Assembly (NCBI GenBank): GCA_000963575.1 | Contig: CP011077.1 | Span: 2,356,001 to 2,420,000, forward strand | Reading direction: 5' to 3' | Length of the DNA: 64,000 nt | Source of the DNA: Klebsiella michiganensis | Lineage (GTDB): Bacteria; Pseudomonadota; Gammaproteobacteria; Enterobacterales; Enterobacteriaceae | Shown here: positions 40,704 to 48,384 of the stretch, one piece after another | Layout of the letters: each line of letters opens with the position of its first letter | Position numbering within the stretch: the stretch's first letter is position 1 | Translations under genes and position numbers: made by a program | The notes under the pieces: model-generated | Database searches by the model: none | What the model saw: the letters and a program-made list of their open reading frames with translations, nothing else | What the model was told of the DNA's origin: nothing

Positions 40704-41627
40704 CTACAGCGACCGCTCGACTTCCTCACGACGCGGTAAGGCGGTCATCGCGCCTTTCGCTGTCGTCGCCAGCGCGCCGCAAAGCTGCGCCTGAGCGACG
40801 ATCTCGGCCAGCTGCGCTTCGCTTTCGGGTAATCCCTGAGCTGCCAGGCCGCTGAGCAGCCCGGCGACGAAGGCATCACCCGCGCCGGTGGTGTCCACGC
40901 AGACCACTGGCCTGGCGTCAAAGTGATAGATTTCCCCCCGGTAATAAACCAGCACGCCGTCCTTACCCTGCGTCACCAGCAGCAGGCTCATCTGATAGCG
41001 ACCGGCCAGCTCCTTGATGCCCTCCCGAAGGTCAGCTTTGCCGCTGATAAAAATCAGCTCTTCGACGGAAAGCTTAACGACATCCGCCAGCAGCAAGGCT
41101 CTTATCAAGCAGGCCTGAAGCTCGGCGGCGTTGTGCCACAGATCGGGGCGGATATTGGGGTCAAAGCTCACCTGTCCTCCGGCTTTTTTTATCTGCTCCA
41201 TAGCGGAAAACGTTGTGCTCCGGCTGGGTTCCGCGCTTAAGGCTATCGAGCAGACATGCAGCCACTGGTGATGGCTGAAAGACGGTATGTCATCGTATTG
41301 CAGGAACAAATCCGCACTGGGGCGAACCATAAAGGTGAACGTGCGTTCGCCGTGCTCATCCAGGTTGACCACTACGGTAGAGGTTCTCTGCCCGGCATCC
41401 AGATGCATAAAATCGGTGTTTACTTTTTCTTCATCCAGCGTGCGCTGCATAAAGCGACCAAAGGGATCGTCCCCCACTCGGCCAATGAAACCGCTGTTGC
41501 CGCCGAGGCGGGCAATGCCGACCGCGACGTTGGCAGGTGCCCCGCCGGGGCATTGCAGTAGCCGGCCATTCCCGTCCGGAAGCAGATCGACGACGGCATC
41601 GCCCAAAACCCATACTTGTACGCTCAT
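40704..41627 (-). CDS. scrK: Fructokinase ScrK (PfkB/ribokinase family)
   Basis: 307-aa sugar kinase that phosphorylates the fructose released by ScrB. The PfkB signatures are CPGGAPANVAVGIARLGG near residues 26-43 and the C-terminal DTTGAGDAFVAGLLSGL with the catalytic Asp. AGGA lies before the ATG. It is transcribed from its own upstream region with a ScrR operator, toward scrY on the same strand, as in the enteric scrK-Y-A-B-R order. Confidence 0.94.
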   Translation of the reverse strand: MSVQVWVLGDAVVDLLPDGNGRLLQCPGGAPANVAVGIARLGGNSGFIGRVGDDPFGRFMQRTLDEEKVNTDFMHLDAGQRTSTVVVNLDEHGERTFTFMVRPSADLFLQYDDIPSFSHHQWLHVCSIALSAEPSRSTTFSAMEQIKKAGGQVSFDPNIRPDLWHNAAELQACLIRALLLADVVKLSVEELIFISGKADLREGIKELAGRYQMSLLLVTQGKDGVLVYYRGEIYHFDARPVVCVDTTGAGDAFVAGLLSGLAAQGLPESEAQLAEIVAQAQLCGALATTAKGAMTALPRREEVERSL

Positions 41628-41654
41628 TGTGTCCTCATTCTCAAGCTAAACATT

Positions 41655-41670
41655 GCTAAACTGATTTAGC
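41655..41670. promoter_or_regulatory. ScrR operator of scrK
   Basis: GCTAAACTGATTTAGC has 7-bp arms with one central mismatch pair and shares the CTAAAC half-site with both scrY operators. A further CTAAAC lies 11 bases before it. It is 28 bases upstream of the scrK start. Confidence 0.75.
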
Positions 41671-41848
41671 TATTTAAACACACTCACGGAACGCGCTGAA
41701 ACAAAATTCCTGCTGATTTGGGGACTTGTGTAACCAAAGTTCTTGGCCTGACGGTGTCGAATGCAAAACCGCTGTGCCATAATATCGCGCGACAACTCAC
41801 CGAATGAGCCTTATTGGCAAGACGTTACGTCGAAAAAAGAGTATGCAC

Positions 41849-43546
41849 ATGGACATCAAACCAAAAAAACATCGCTCGCTTTATATCCCTTACGCCGGAC
41901 CCGTTTTACTTGAATTCCCCCTGTTAAATAAAGGCAGCGCTTTCAGCATTGAAGAGCGCCGCAATTTCAACCTTCTCGGCCTGCTGCCGGAAGTGGTTGA
42001 AACCATCGAAGAACAAGCGGAGCGCGCCTGGATTCAGTACCAGGGCTTCAAAACCGAAATCGACAAGCACATCTACCTGCGCAACATCCAGGACACCAAC
42101 GAAACGCTGTTCTACCGCCTGGTTGAAAATCATCTGGAAGAGATGATGCCGGTTATCTACACCCCGACCGTGGGTTCCGCCTGTGAACGCTTCTCAGAAA
42201 TTTACCGCCGCTCCCGCGGGGTGTTCATCAACTATGAAAATCGTCACCACATGGACGATATTCTGCAGAATGTGCCTAACCACAACATCAAAGTGATCGT
42301 GGTTACCGACGGCGAACGTATTCTCGGCCTGGGCGACCAGGGCATCGGCGGGATGGGGATCCCTATCGGTAAGCTGTCGCTGTACACCGCCTGCGGCGGC
42401 ATCAGCCCGGCTTACACCCTGCCGGTGGTGCTGGACGTCGGCACAAACAACCAGCAGCTGCTGAACGACCCGCTGTATATGGGCTCTCGTCACCCGCGTA
42501 TTACCGGCGACGATTACTACGAATTCGTCGACGAGTTTATTCAGGCCGTTCGCCACCGCTGGCCGGATGTGCTGCTGCAGTTCGAAGACTTCGCACAGAA
42601 AAACGCCATGCCGCTGCTGACCCGCTACCGGGATGAAATCTGTTCGTTTAACGATGACATTCAGGGCACCGCCGCCGTAACCGTCGGGACGCTGATCGCC
42701 GCCAGCCGCGCGGCAGGCAGCCAACTCAACCAGCAGAAAATCGTCTTCCTGGGCGCAGGCTCTGCGGGCTGCGGCATCGCCGAGCAAATCATTGCCCAGA
42801 TGCAGCGCGAAGGGCTGAGTGAAGAAGCCGCCCGCAGCAACGTGTTCATGGTTGACCGCTTTGGCCTGCTCACCGACAACATGCCTAACCTGCTCTCCTT
42901 CCAGACCAAACTGGTTCAGAGCCGTGAAAGCCTGGCCGAGTGGGATCTGGAAAACGAAGCGATTTCCCTGCTGGACGTGGTGCGCAACGCGAAGCCAAAC
43001 ATTCTCATCGGCGTTTCCGGCCAGACCGGCCTGTTCACCGAAGAGATCATCCGCGAAATGCACAAGCACTGCGCTCGTCCAATCGTGATGCCACTGTCTA
43101 ACCCGACTTCCCGCGTGGAAGCGACTCCGCAGGACATCATCACCTGGACCGATGGTGCCGCGCTGGTTGCCACCGGCAGCCCGTTCGCACCGGTGACCTG
43201 GAAAGATAAAACGTACCCGATCGCCCAGTGCAACAACGCCTACATCTTCCCAGGCATTGGCCTCGGGGTGATTGCCTCCGGCGCGTCGCGCATTACCGAC
43301 GAAATGCTGATGGCCGCCAGCGAGTCACTGGCTCAGCACTCCCCGCTGCTGAACGACGGTGAAGGCATGGTGCTGCCAGAGCTGAAAGACATTCAGAAAG
43401 TATCCCGCGCTATCGCCTTTGCCGTGGCGAAGATTGCCCAGCAGCAAGGCGTGGCGGTGGTGACCTCCGCTGAAGCCCTGAAGCAGGCCATCGACGACAA
43501 CTTCTGGCTGCCGGAATACCGCGACTATCGCCGGACTTCCATCTAA
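41849..43546 (+). CDS. maeA: NAD-dependent malic enzyme MaeA (SfcA)
   Basis: 565-aa cytoplasmic enzyme that oxidatively decarboxylates malate to pyruvate and CO2. Identity to E. coli MaeA is visible over the whole length: RSLYIPYAGPVLLEFPLLNK, VIYTPTVGSACERFSEIYRR, DVGTNNQQLLNDPLYMG, FLGAGSAGCGIAEQII (NAD site) and the C-terminal DYRRTSI. The ATG giving 565 aa, the E. coli length, is used; it follows AAAAGAG. ATG at 41804 would add 15 residues. A strong terminator follows. The enzyme links the TCA cycle to gluconeogenic growth. Confidence 0.96.
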   Translation: MDIKPKKHRSLYIPYAGPVLLEFPLLNKGSAFSIEERRNFNLLGLLPEVVETIEEQAERAWIQYQGFKTEIDKHIYLRNIQDTNETLFYRLVENHLEEMMPVIYTPTVGSACERFSEIYRRSRGVFINYENRHHMDDILQNVPNHNIKVIVVTDGERILGLGDQGIGGMGIPIGKLSLYTACGGISPAYTLPVVLDVGTNNQQLLNDPLYMGSRHPRITGDDYYEFVDEFIQAVRHRWPDVLLQFEDFAQKNAMPLLTRYRDEICSFNDDIQGTAAVTVGTLIAASRAAGSQLNQQKIVFLGAGSAGCGIAEQIIAQMQREGLSEEAARSNVFMVDRFGLLTDNMPNLLSFQTKLVQSRESLAEWDLENEAISLLDVVRNAKPNILIGVSGQTGLFTEEIIREMHKHCARPIVMPLSNPTSRVEATPQDIITWTDGAALVATGSPFAPVTWKDKTYPIAQCNNAYIFPGIGLGVIASGASRITDEMLMAASESLAQHSPLLNDGEGMVLPELKDIQKVSRAIAFAVAKIAQQQGVAVVTSAEALKQAIDDNFWLPEYRDYRRTSI

Positions 43547-43570
43547 CGAAGCCATTGTGGTACGTGTTCA

Positions 43571-43594
43571 AACCCGCCTTTCGGCGGGTTTTTT
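43571..43594 (+). terminator. maeA terminator
   Basis: AACCCGCC/GGCGGGTT form an 8-bp stem with loop TTTC, then six T residues. Classic rho-independent structure between maeA and the convergent LysR gene. Confidence 0.92.
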
Positions 43595-43598
43595 ATTT

Positions 43599-44486
43599 TC
43601 AGTTTCGCGCCTTAAGAAAGTCCAGAAAAGCGCGGAAAGCGGCGGACGGATGCTTACGATTCGGGAAATAGAGGTGAAAACCTGGCAGCTCCGGCAGCCA
43701 GTCATCCAGGACGGAAATCAACTTCCCGCTTTTAAGATGCGACTCGGCCATCTCCCGCAGCACATAGGCCAGCCCCACACCGTTAAGCGCCATGTCGAGA
43801 GCAATATCCAGGTCGTCCACAACCACGGGCCCTTTCACGACGACCTCCTCACGGCGTTCAGCTTGTTCAAAATACCAGCCAAAAGCTTTCCCGCTGGGGT
43901 AACGGAATTGAATACAGTGGTGTTCAGTTAACGCTTGTGGCTCGGTCGGGGTTCCGTGAAGAGCAAAATACCCCGGCGTGGCGACAACCGCGTAGCGTAC
44001 CGGCGGACCGATAGGAATAGCTTTCATGTCCTTCTCTAAGACCCGGTTCAGCCTCACGCCAGCATCAAGCTGCGCCTTCACGATATCGACCAGCCGGTCA
44101 TCCATTTGCACTTCAACCTGAATATCAGGGTACTGACGGGTAAAGTCGGCAATCAGCGGCGCAAGCTGAAGCCTGCCGCCCTGGCGCACAACATTGAGCC
44201 GAATAATACCCATTGGCGTATCGCGATAAAGGTTGAGTTCGTCGAGCGTGAGGCTGATGTCGTCAAAAGCCGGGGCAACCTTCTCATACAGTTTTCTTCC
44301 CGCCTCGGTAAGCGACACGCTGCGCGTCGTCCGGTTGAACAGCCTGACTTTAAGCCGCTCCTCCAGTTGGCGAATGGAATGACTAACGGCCGAGGGCGTT
44401 AACCCGACCTCTTCCGCCGCCTGACGAAAACTGCGGTACTTCGCCACGATCACGAAATAGCTGAAATCCACCAGTTTGATGCTCAT
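43599..44486 (-). CDS. LysR-family transcriptional regulator
   Basis: 295-aa LysR regulator starting MSIKLVDFSYFVIVAKYRSF. Helix-turn-helix AAEEVGLTPSAVSHSIRQLE follows and FNRTTRSVSLTEAGRKLYEK is the linker. The internal ATG, preceded by AGGGAT, is preferred to 44537. It is divergent from a saccharopine-dehydrogenase-like oxidoreductase across a CATGAA/TTCATG palindrome; that gene is the likely target. Effector unknown. Confidence 0.85.
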   Translation of the reverse strand: MSIKLVDFSYFVIVAKYRSFRQAAEEVGLTPSAVSHSIRQLEERLKVRLFNRTTRSVSLTEAGRKLYEKVAPAFDDISLTLDELNLYRDTPMGIIRLNVVRQGGRLQLAPLIADFTRQYPDIQVEVQMDDRLVDIVKAQLDAGVRLNRVLEKDMKAIPIGPPVRYAVVATPGYFALHGTPTEPQALTEHHCIQFRYPSGKAFGWYFEQAERREEVVVKGPVVVDDLDIALDMALNGVGLAYVLREMAESHLKSGKLISVLDDWLPELPGFHLYFPNRKHPSAAFRAFLDFLKARN

Positions 44487-44508
44487 TAGTGAATATCCCT
44501 CACTTCCC

Positions 44509-44522
44509 CATGAAAATTCATG
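44509..44522. promoter_or_regulatory. Candidate LysR operator
   Basis: CATGAA-AA-TTCATG is a perfect 6+2+6 inverted repeat 23 bases upstream of the LysR start in the divergent gap. Confidence 0.45.
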
Positions 44523-44595
44523 ATCTTTATTACACACCAGACGGGAGATAAAGTCTCGCTATCGCAATAGATAACCCTGATAACGAGGTTTTAAG

Positions 44596-45573
44596 ATGAA
44601 AAACATTAAGTTAGAAAAAGTCTTTATCGCCGGTGGCTACGGCATGATTGGGGCGGCTATCGCCGGCCAGATTCGTGAGCATTTTCCTGCGGTTGAACTG
44701 GTGATTGCAGGCCGCAATCCGGCCAAAGGCGCGAAGCTTATCGAGCAGTTGGGATTCGCGAGCCTGGCGTGTATTGATCTTACTGGAACGGAAGTACCTG
44801 AGCAGGCCGCTACCGCGCAACTTATTATTGCCGCCGTCCCCGATCCTAAGAACCTGCTGGCTGAATTTGCCATCAAAAATAACATCGCCTTCATCAATAT
44901 TACCCAGGCAACGGGTGACGCTATTTTGCCGCTGCTGAACTTAACTCAGCGCTATCAGCCGGCTCAGCCCGTTGTGCCGCTGGGCTATTACGAGGCGGGC
45001 CTGTTTTTACCGTTGGTGAGCCTGCTTGCCGCTGATTTTAGCGTGATTGATAGCGTGCAGCTTTCCGCCCTTCATGACCCGGCCGATCCCTTGGGAGAAC
45101 TTTCCAGCAGCGAATTAGGCAACGAGCTTGCTCCCGCGCTGATTCGGGATTCAGGCAGCTGGGCATATTCATCCACTTCCCGGGAGATAACACTTCAGAA
45201 TGGCGACGTGATTCAGGGCGTACCGTTCAGCATTCTGGATGTTACTGCGGTGGCGGCTATGACCCACGCGAGTACTGTCAGGCTGGATATCGCGGCGGGC
45301 ACTTCAATGGGTATGCGCCAGCACGGCAATCCGTCTATTGATCTGTACGTTGATATTACCGGCACGGATTATGCTGGGGAGCATGTAAGTAAGCGCGTGG
45401 TTGCCTCTGACCCACACGGACAGGCGCATATGACCGCTTTTGGAGTACTGACGGTGATTAAAGCGATGCTGAAAAGTGAAAAAGATGGCCTGCTTGCCGC
45501 TGAGACGCTACTGGACATGGCCGAGGCGCTGCAGCAAATGAAAGACGCTGGGATCGGCGTTTTCCGTGGCTGA
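44596..45573 (+). CDS. NAD(P)-binding oxidoreductase, saccharopine-dehydrogenase-like
   Basis: 325-aa protein with a Rossmann fold at the N terminus (KVFIAGGYGMIGAAIAGQIR, then LVIAGRNPAKG). Its further layout resembles saccharopine dehydrogenase/carboxynorspermidine-type NAD(P)-binding proteins (AVPDPKNLLAEFAIKNNIAF, PLGYYEAGLF). Several such proteins act on small carbonyl or amino compounds, but no substrate can be named. It is divergent from a LysR gene and ends at a bidirectional terminator. Confidence 0.72.
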   Translation: MKNIKLEKVFIAGGYGMIGAAIAGQIREHFPAVELVIAGRNPAKGAKLIEQLGFASLACIDLTGTEVPEQAATAQLIIAAVPDPKNLLAEFAIKNNIAFINITQATGDAILPLLNLTQRYQPAQPVVPLGYYEAGLFLPLVSLLAADFSVIDSVQLSALHDPADPLGELSSSELGNELAPALIRDSGSWAYSSTSREITLQNGDVIQGVPFSILDVTAVAAMTHASTVRLDIAAGTSMGMRQHGNPSIDLYVDITGTDYAGEHVSKRVVASDPHGQAHMTAFGVLTVIKAMLKSEKDGLLAAETLLDMAEALQQMKDAGIGVFRG

Positions 45574-45580
45574 TAAAACA

Positions 45581-45602
45581 AAACCCGCCATTTGGCGGGT
45601 TT
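45581..45602. terminator. Bidirectional terminator
   Basis: AAACCCGCC/GGCGGGTTT form a 9-bp stem with loop ATTT. The minus strand carries a good T-rich tail (GGGTTTTGTTTT) for the binding-protein gene, the plus strand only TTT. Convergent genes meet here. Confidence 0.85.
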
Positions 45603-45624
45603 GAATATTGCAGTGTTCTTTAAA

Positions 45625-46734
45625 TCACGGCTTTTTGTAGGCGTAGCTCAGCAGAATCGGGTCGTCAGGGATCTGGGTGAACTGCGTAATTATCTGGTGG
45701 TAGTCCGCCGTCGGGTCGAGACCCTGCAGTTTTTGCGGGTACAGGTCTTTGGCTAAGATTTCCATCCCGACAATGTTGTACGGGTGGTTATAGAAGTGGT
45801 GATACACGCCGTAGACTTTGCCTTCTTTGACCGGCTCGATGTTCTGGAAGGTGTTACGGGCCAGTAGTTTACTGAAAGTCGCGTTTACTTCCTGCGGCGT
45901 GCCGCCGTAGCCAAACGGCAATACGCTTGGGTTCGGGCGTTTAGAACCGGACATAATATAGACGTCAGGCTTCATGGCGATAATCTGCTCCATCGACACA
46001 AACCCGGCGCTGCCAGGCAGCAGCTTAGAACCAATGTTCTTCCCGCCTACCGCTTCCACCAGCGCGCCCCAGCCGTTATGCCCGTGGGTGAAGCAGCAGT
46101 TCTCGGTGTTACCGGCGATCGGCTCAATAAACACCGTCGGTTTGTTTTTAACCTCGGCGGCAACCTGCTGGATGCGGGCCAGATGTTGCTGGTAATAATC
46201 GGTGTACTCTTTGGCGCGTTGTTCCTGATTAAGCACGGTGCCCAGCAGTTTCACGCTGTTGGCGGTGTTCTCTACCGGGTGCAGTTCATAGTCAACAAAT
46301 ACTACCGGGATATTGAGCTTTTTAAGGGAGTTAATAACGCCGGTTTGCTCCAGCGCAGGTTTGGCCCGCAGTTGCGCAATCATGATGTCCGGCTGCTGCG
46401 CCAGCACGCTCTCAAGGTTGACTTCGCCCTGATCGCTAAAGCCCATATCAATAATTTTGGTGGCTTCAGGCCATTTACGCTTCAACACATCCCAGGTTTG
46501 GGTGTCCTGTTTTTTCGGCAGGTTATTCCAGGCCACCACGCGTTTGAACGGGTCTTCACGGTCAAGCAGCGCGAGGGACAGAATGTCGCGCCCGTCCTGC
46601 AGGATCACATGCTGAGGTTCTTTTTGGATGGTAATACGCTGGTTATCCATGTCGGTAACCGTGATGGGATAAGTGGTTGCGCCGCAGCCCGCCGAAGCGA
46701 GCAGTAACCCTGTCAGGACCAAATTTGCTTTCAT
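45625..46734 (-). CDS. ABC-type iron(III)-siderophore/corrinoid substrate-binding protein
   Basis: 369-aa periplasmic binding protein of the FecB/BtuF class. The N-terminal signal region ends in SAGC (Cys17), perhaps a lipoprotein site with an unusual lipobox. VTDMDNQRITIQKEPQHVIL is the typical opening strand, followed by two lobes joined by a long helix. A vicinal Cys pair in NTENCCFTHGHNGWGALVEA matches the place of DKSDCC in the second binding protein of this window. No permease or ATPase gene is adjacent. A Fur-like sequence lies upstream. Ligand unknown; iron chelate transport is inferred from the receptor nearby. Confidence 0.8.
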   Translation of the reverse strand: MKANLVLTGLLLASAGCGATTYPITVTDMDNQRITIQKEPQHVILQDGRDILSLALLDREDPFKRVVAWNNLPKKQDTQTWDVLKRKWPEATKIIDMGFSDQGEVNLESVLAQQPDIMIAQLRAKPALEQTGVINSLKKLNIPVVFVDYELHPVENTANSVKLLGTVLNQEQRAKEYTDYYQQHLARIQQVAAEVKNKPTVFIEPIAGNTENCCFTHGHNGWGALVEAVGGKNIGSKLLPGSAGFVSMEQIIAMKPDVYIMSGSKRPNPSVLPFGYGGTPQEVNATFSKLLARNTFQNIEPVKEGKVYGVYHHFYNHPYNIVGMEILAKDLYPQKLQGLDPTADYHQIITQFTQIPDDPILLSYAYKKP

Positions 46735-46760
46735 TGATTGATACTCTCCATGAGAAAGAG

Positions 46761-46779
46761 ATTAGTTATTATTACTATT
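46761..46779 (-). promoter_or_regulatory. Candidate Fur box of the binding-protein gene
   Basis: On the minus strand AATAGTAATAATAACTAAT matches 12 of 19 positions of the Fur consensus (repeated NATAAT units). It lies about 30 bases before the start codon. Moderate support only, because AT-rich sequence can match by chance. Confidence 0.4.
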
Positions 46780-46980
46780 TATATTAATAAAGCCTTAATT
46801 TCCCACGACATGGCAAGTACTGATTGGTTTAATTTTATTACGTGACAACGTCACATTAACTTAAGTTAAATCGTAAACATATCAATACACCACCCGTAAC
46901 CCTCATTTGACGCACATGCGCTTTTCCCTTACCCTGCGCGGCATAATTGCATACAGCTCTTCGTAAATTCAGAGGGAAGC

Positions 46981-48192
46981 GTGAAGAACAGGACTCTTGG
47001 CAGTGTTTTTATCGTGGCGGGAACCACAATTGGCGCAGGAATGCTGGCGATGCCGCTGGCGTCTGCGGGCGTAGGGTTTGGCGTCACGCTGCTGATGCTG
47101 ATAGGCCTTTGGGCATTGATGTGTTACACCGCGCTACTGCTGGTTGAAGTGTATCAGCACGTCTCGGCGGATACCGGCCTTGGCACCCTCGCCCGGCGCT
47201 ATCTTGGTCGCCCCGGGCAGTGGTTAACGGGGTTCAGTATGCTGTTCCTGATGTACGCCCTGACGGCGGCTTACATCAGCGGAGCCGGTGAACTGCTGGC
47301 GGCAAGCCTTAGCCAGTGGCTGTCCACCACTGTCTCTGCCACCTCCGGCGTACTGCTCTTTACCGTCGTGGCGGGTGGGATTGTCTGTATCGGCACCCAT
47401 ATGGTCGATATGTTCAACCGCGTGTTGTTCAGCGCCAAAATCATTCTGCTGGTGGTGATGCTGGCCCTGATGATGCCACATATCCACCACACCAACCTGT
47501 TGACGCTACCGATTGAGAAAGGCCTGGCGCTGTCTGCTATCCCGGTCATCTTTACCTCGTTTGGTTTTCACGGCAGCGTGCCGAGCATTGTCAGCTATAT
47601 GAACGGCAATATTCGCAAACTGCGCTGGGTGTTTATCGTCGGTAGCGCCATCCCGCTGGTCGCCTACATTTTCTGGCAGCTTGCGACTCTGGGCGCGATC
47701 GACTCACCAACCTTTACCGGGCTGATGGCGGAACACTCAGGGCTGAATGGCTTCCTGCAGGTGGTTCGTCAGGTCGTGGCCACCCCTCACGTTGAGCTGG
47801 CGATCCACCTGTTCGCCGACTTTGCGCTGGCAACCTCGTTCCTTGGGGTTTCCTTGGGCTTATTCGACTATCTGAGCGATCTCTTTGCCCGCAATCGTAA
47901 AGCCTCTGGCCGCCTGCAAACCGGGCTGATGACCTTCCTGCCGCCGCTGGTTTTTGCGCTGTTCTACCCGCAGGGGTTTGTGATGGCGCTGGGCTATGCG
48001 GGCGTGGCGCTGGCGGTGCTTGCCCTGCTGGTGCCGTCGATGCTGGTATGGCAAAGCCGCAAACAGCACGTCCAGACGACCTGGCGCGTGGCGGGGGGTA
48101 AACCTCTGCTGGCGCTGGTCTTTGCCTGCGGGATCGCCGTGATTGTTATTCAGTTCTCGATTACCGTTGGCCTGCTGCCAGAAGTTGGGTAA
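46981..48192 (+). CDS. tyrP: Tyrosine-specific transporter TyrP
   Basis: 403-aa inner-membrane proton-driven tyrosine carrier of the HAAAP family. Close to E. coli TyrP from MKNRTLGSVFIVAGTTIGAG, through GLALSAIPVIFTSFGFHGSV and PSIVSYMNGNIRKLRWVF, to the C-terminal GLLPEVG. About eleven hydrophobic helices. The start is GTG after AGAGGGAA. A sequence with partial TyrR-box character (CGTAAA-N6-AATACA, 46872-46889) lies upstream, in keeping with TyrR control known for tyrP, but the match is weak. It is flanked by iron-uptake genes on both sides. Confidence 0.95.
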   Translation: MKNRTLGSVFIVAGTTIGAGMLAMPLASAGVGFGVTLLMLIGLWALMCYTALLLVEVYQHVSADTGLGTLARRYLGRPGQWLTGFSMLFLMYALTAAYISGAGELLAASLSQWLSTTVSATSGVLLFTVVAGGIVCIGTHMVDMFNRVLFSAKIILLVVMLALMMPHIHHTNLLTLPIEKGLALSAIPVIFTSFGFHGSVPSIVSYMNGNIRKLRWVFIVGSAIPLVAYIFWQLATLGAIDSPTFTGLMAEHSGLNGFLQVVRQVVATPHVELAIHLFADFALATSFLGVSLGLFDYLSDLFARNRKASGRLQTGLMTFLPPLVFALFYPQGFVMALGYAGVALAVLALLVPSMLVWQSRKQHVQTTWRVAGGKPLLALVFACGIAVIVIQFSITVGLLPEVG

Positions 48193-48206
48193 TTTTCATC
48201 CTGTTC

Positions 48207-48241
48207 ACGCGGGGTATTCGCCCCGCGTTCTTCATTTTTTT
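48207..48241 (+). terminator. tyrP terminator
   Basis: ACGCGGGG/CCCCGCGT form an 8-bp stem with loop TATTCG, followed by TTCTTCATTTTTTT. Confidence 0.88.
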
Positions 48242-48321
48242 CTGTCAATTCCCCGCTAAATCATCAGGATTTTGGATATAAAACCAGTAATTATGTAAGC
48301 AGAGTTAATATTGTAAATGCT

Positions 48322-48340
48322 AATTATTGTTATTATCATC
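48322..48340 (+). promoter_or_regulatory. Candidate Fur box of the siderophore receptor
   Basis: AATTATTGTTATTATCATC, read on the other strand, matches 13 of 19 positions of the Fur consensus. It lies 45 bases before the receptor start, where iron repression would be expected. Confidence 0.55.
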
Positions 48341-48384
48341 TCAATTCCCATTATAAAATCGCTTCAGTTCAGATAAACAACATC

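Noticed and set aside
46872..46889. Possible TyrR box before tyrP
   Set aside because: One arm matches well and the other only four of six bases; too weak to list as a feature, though TyrR control is known for tyrP.
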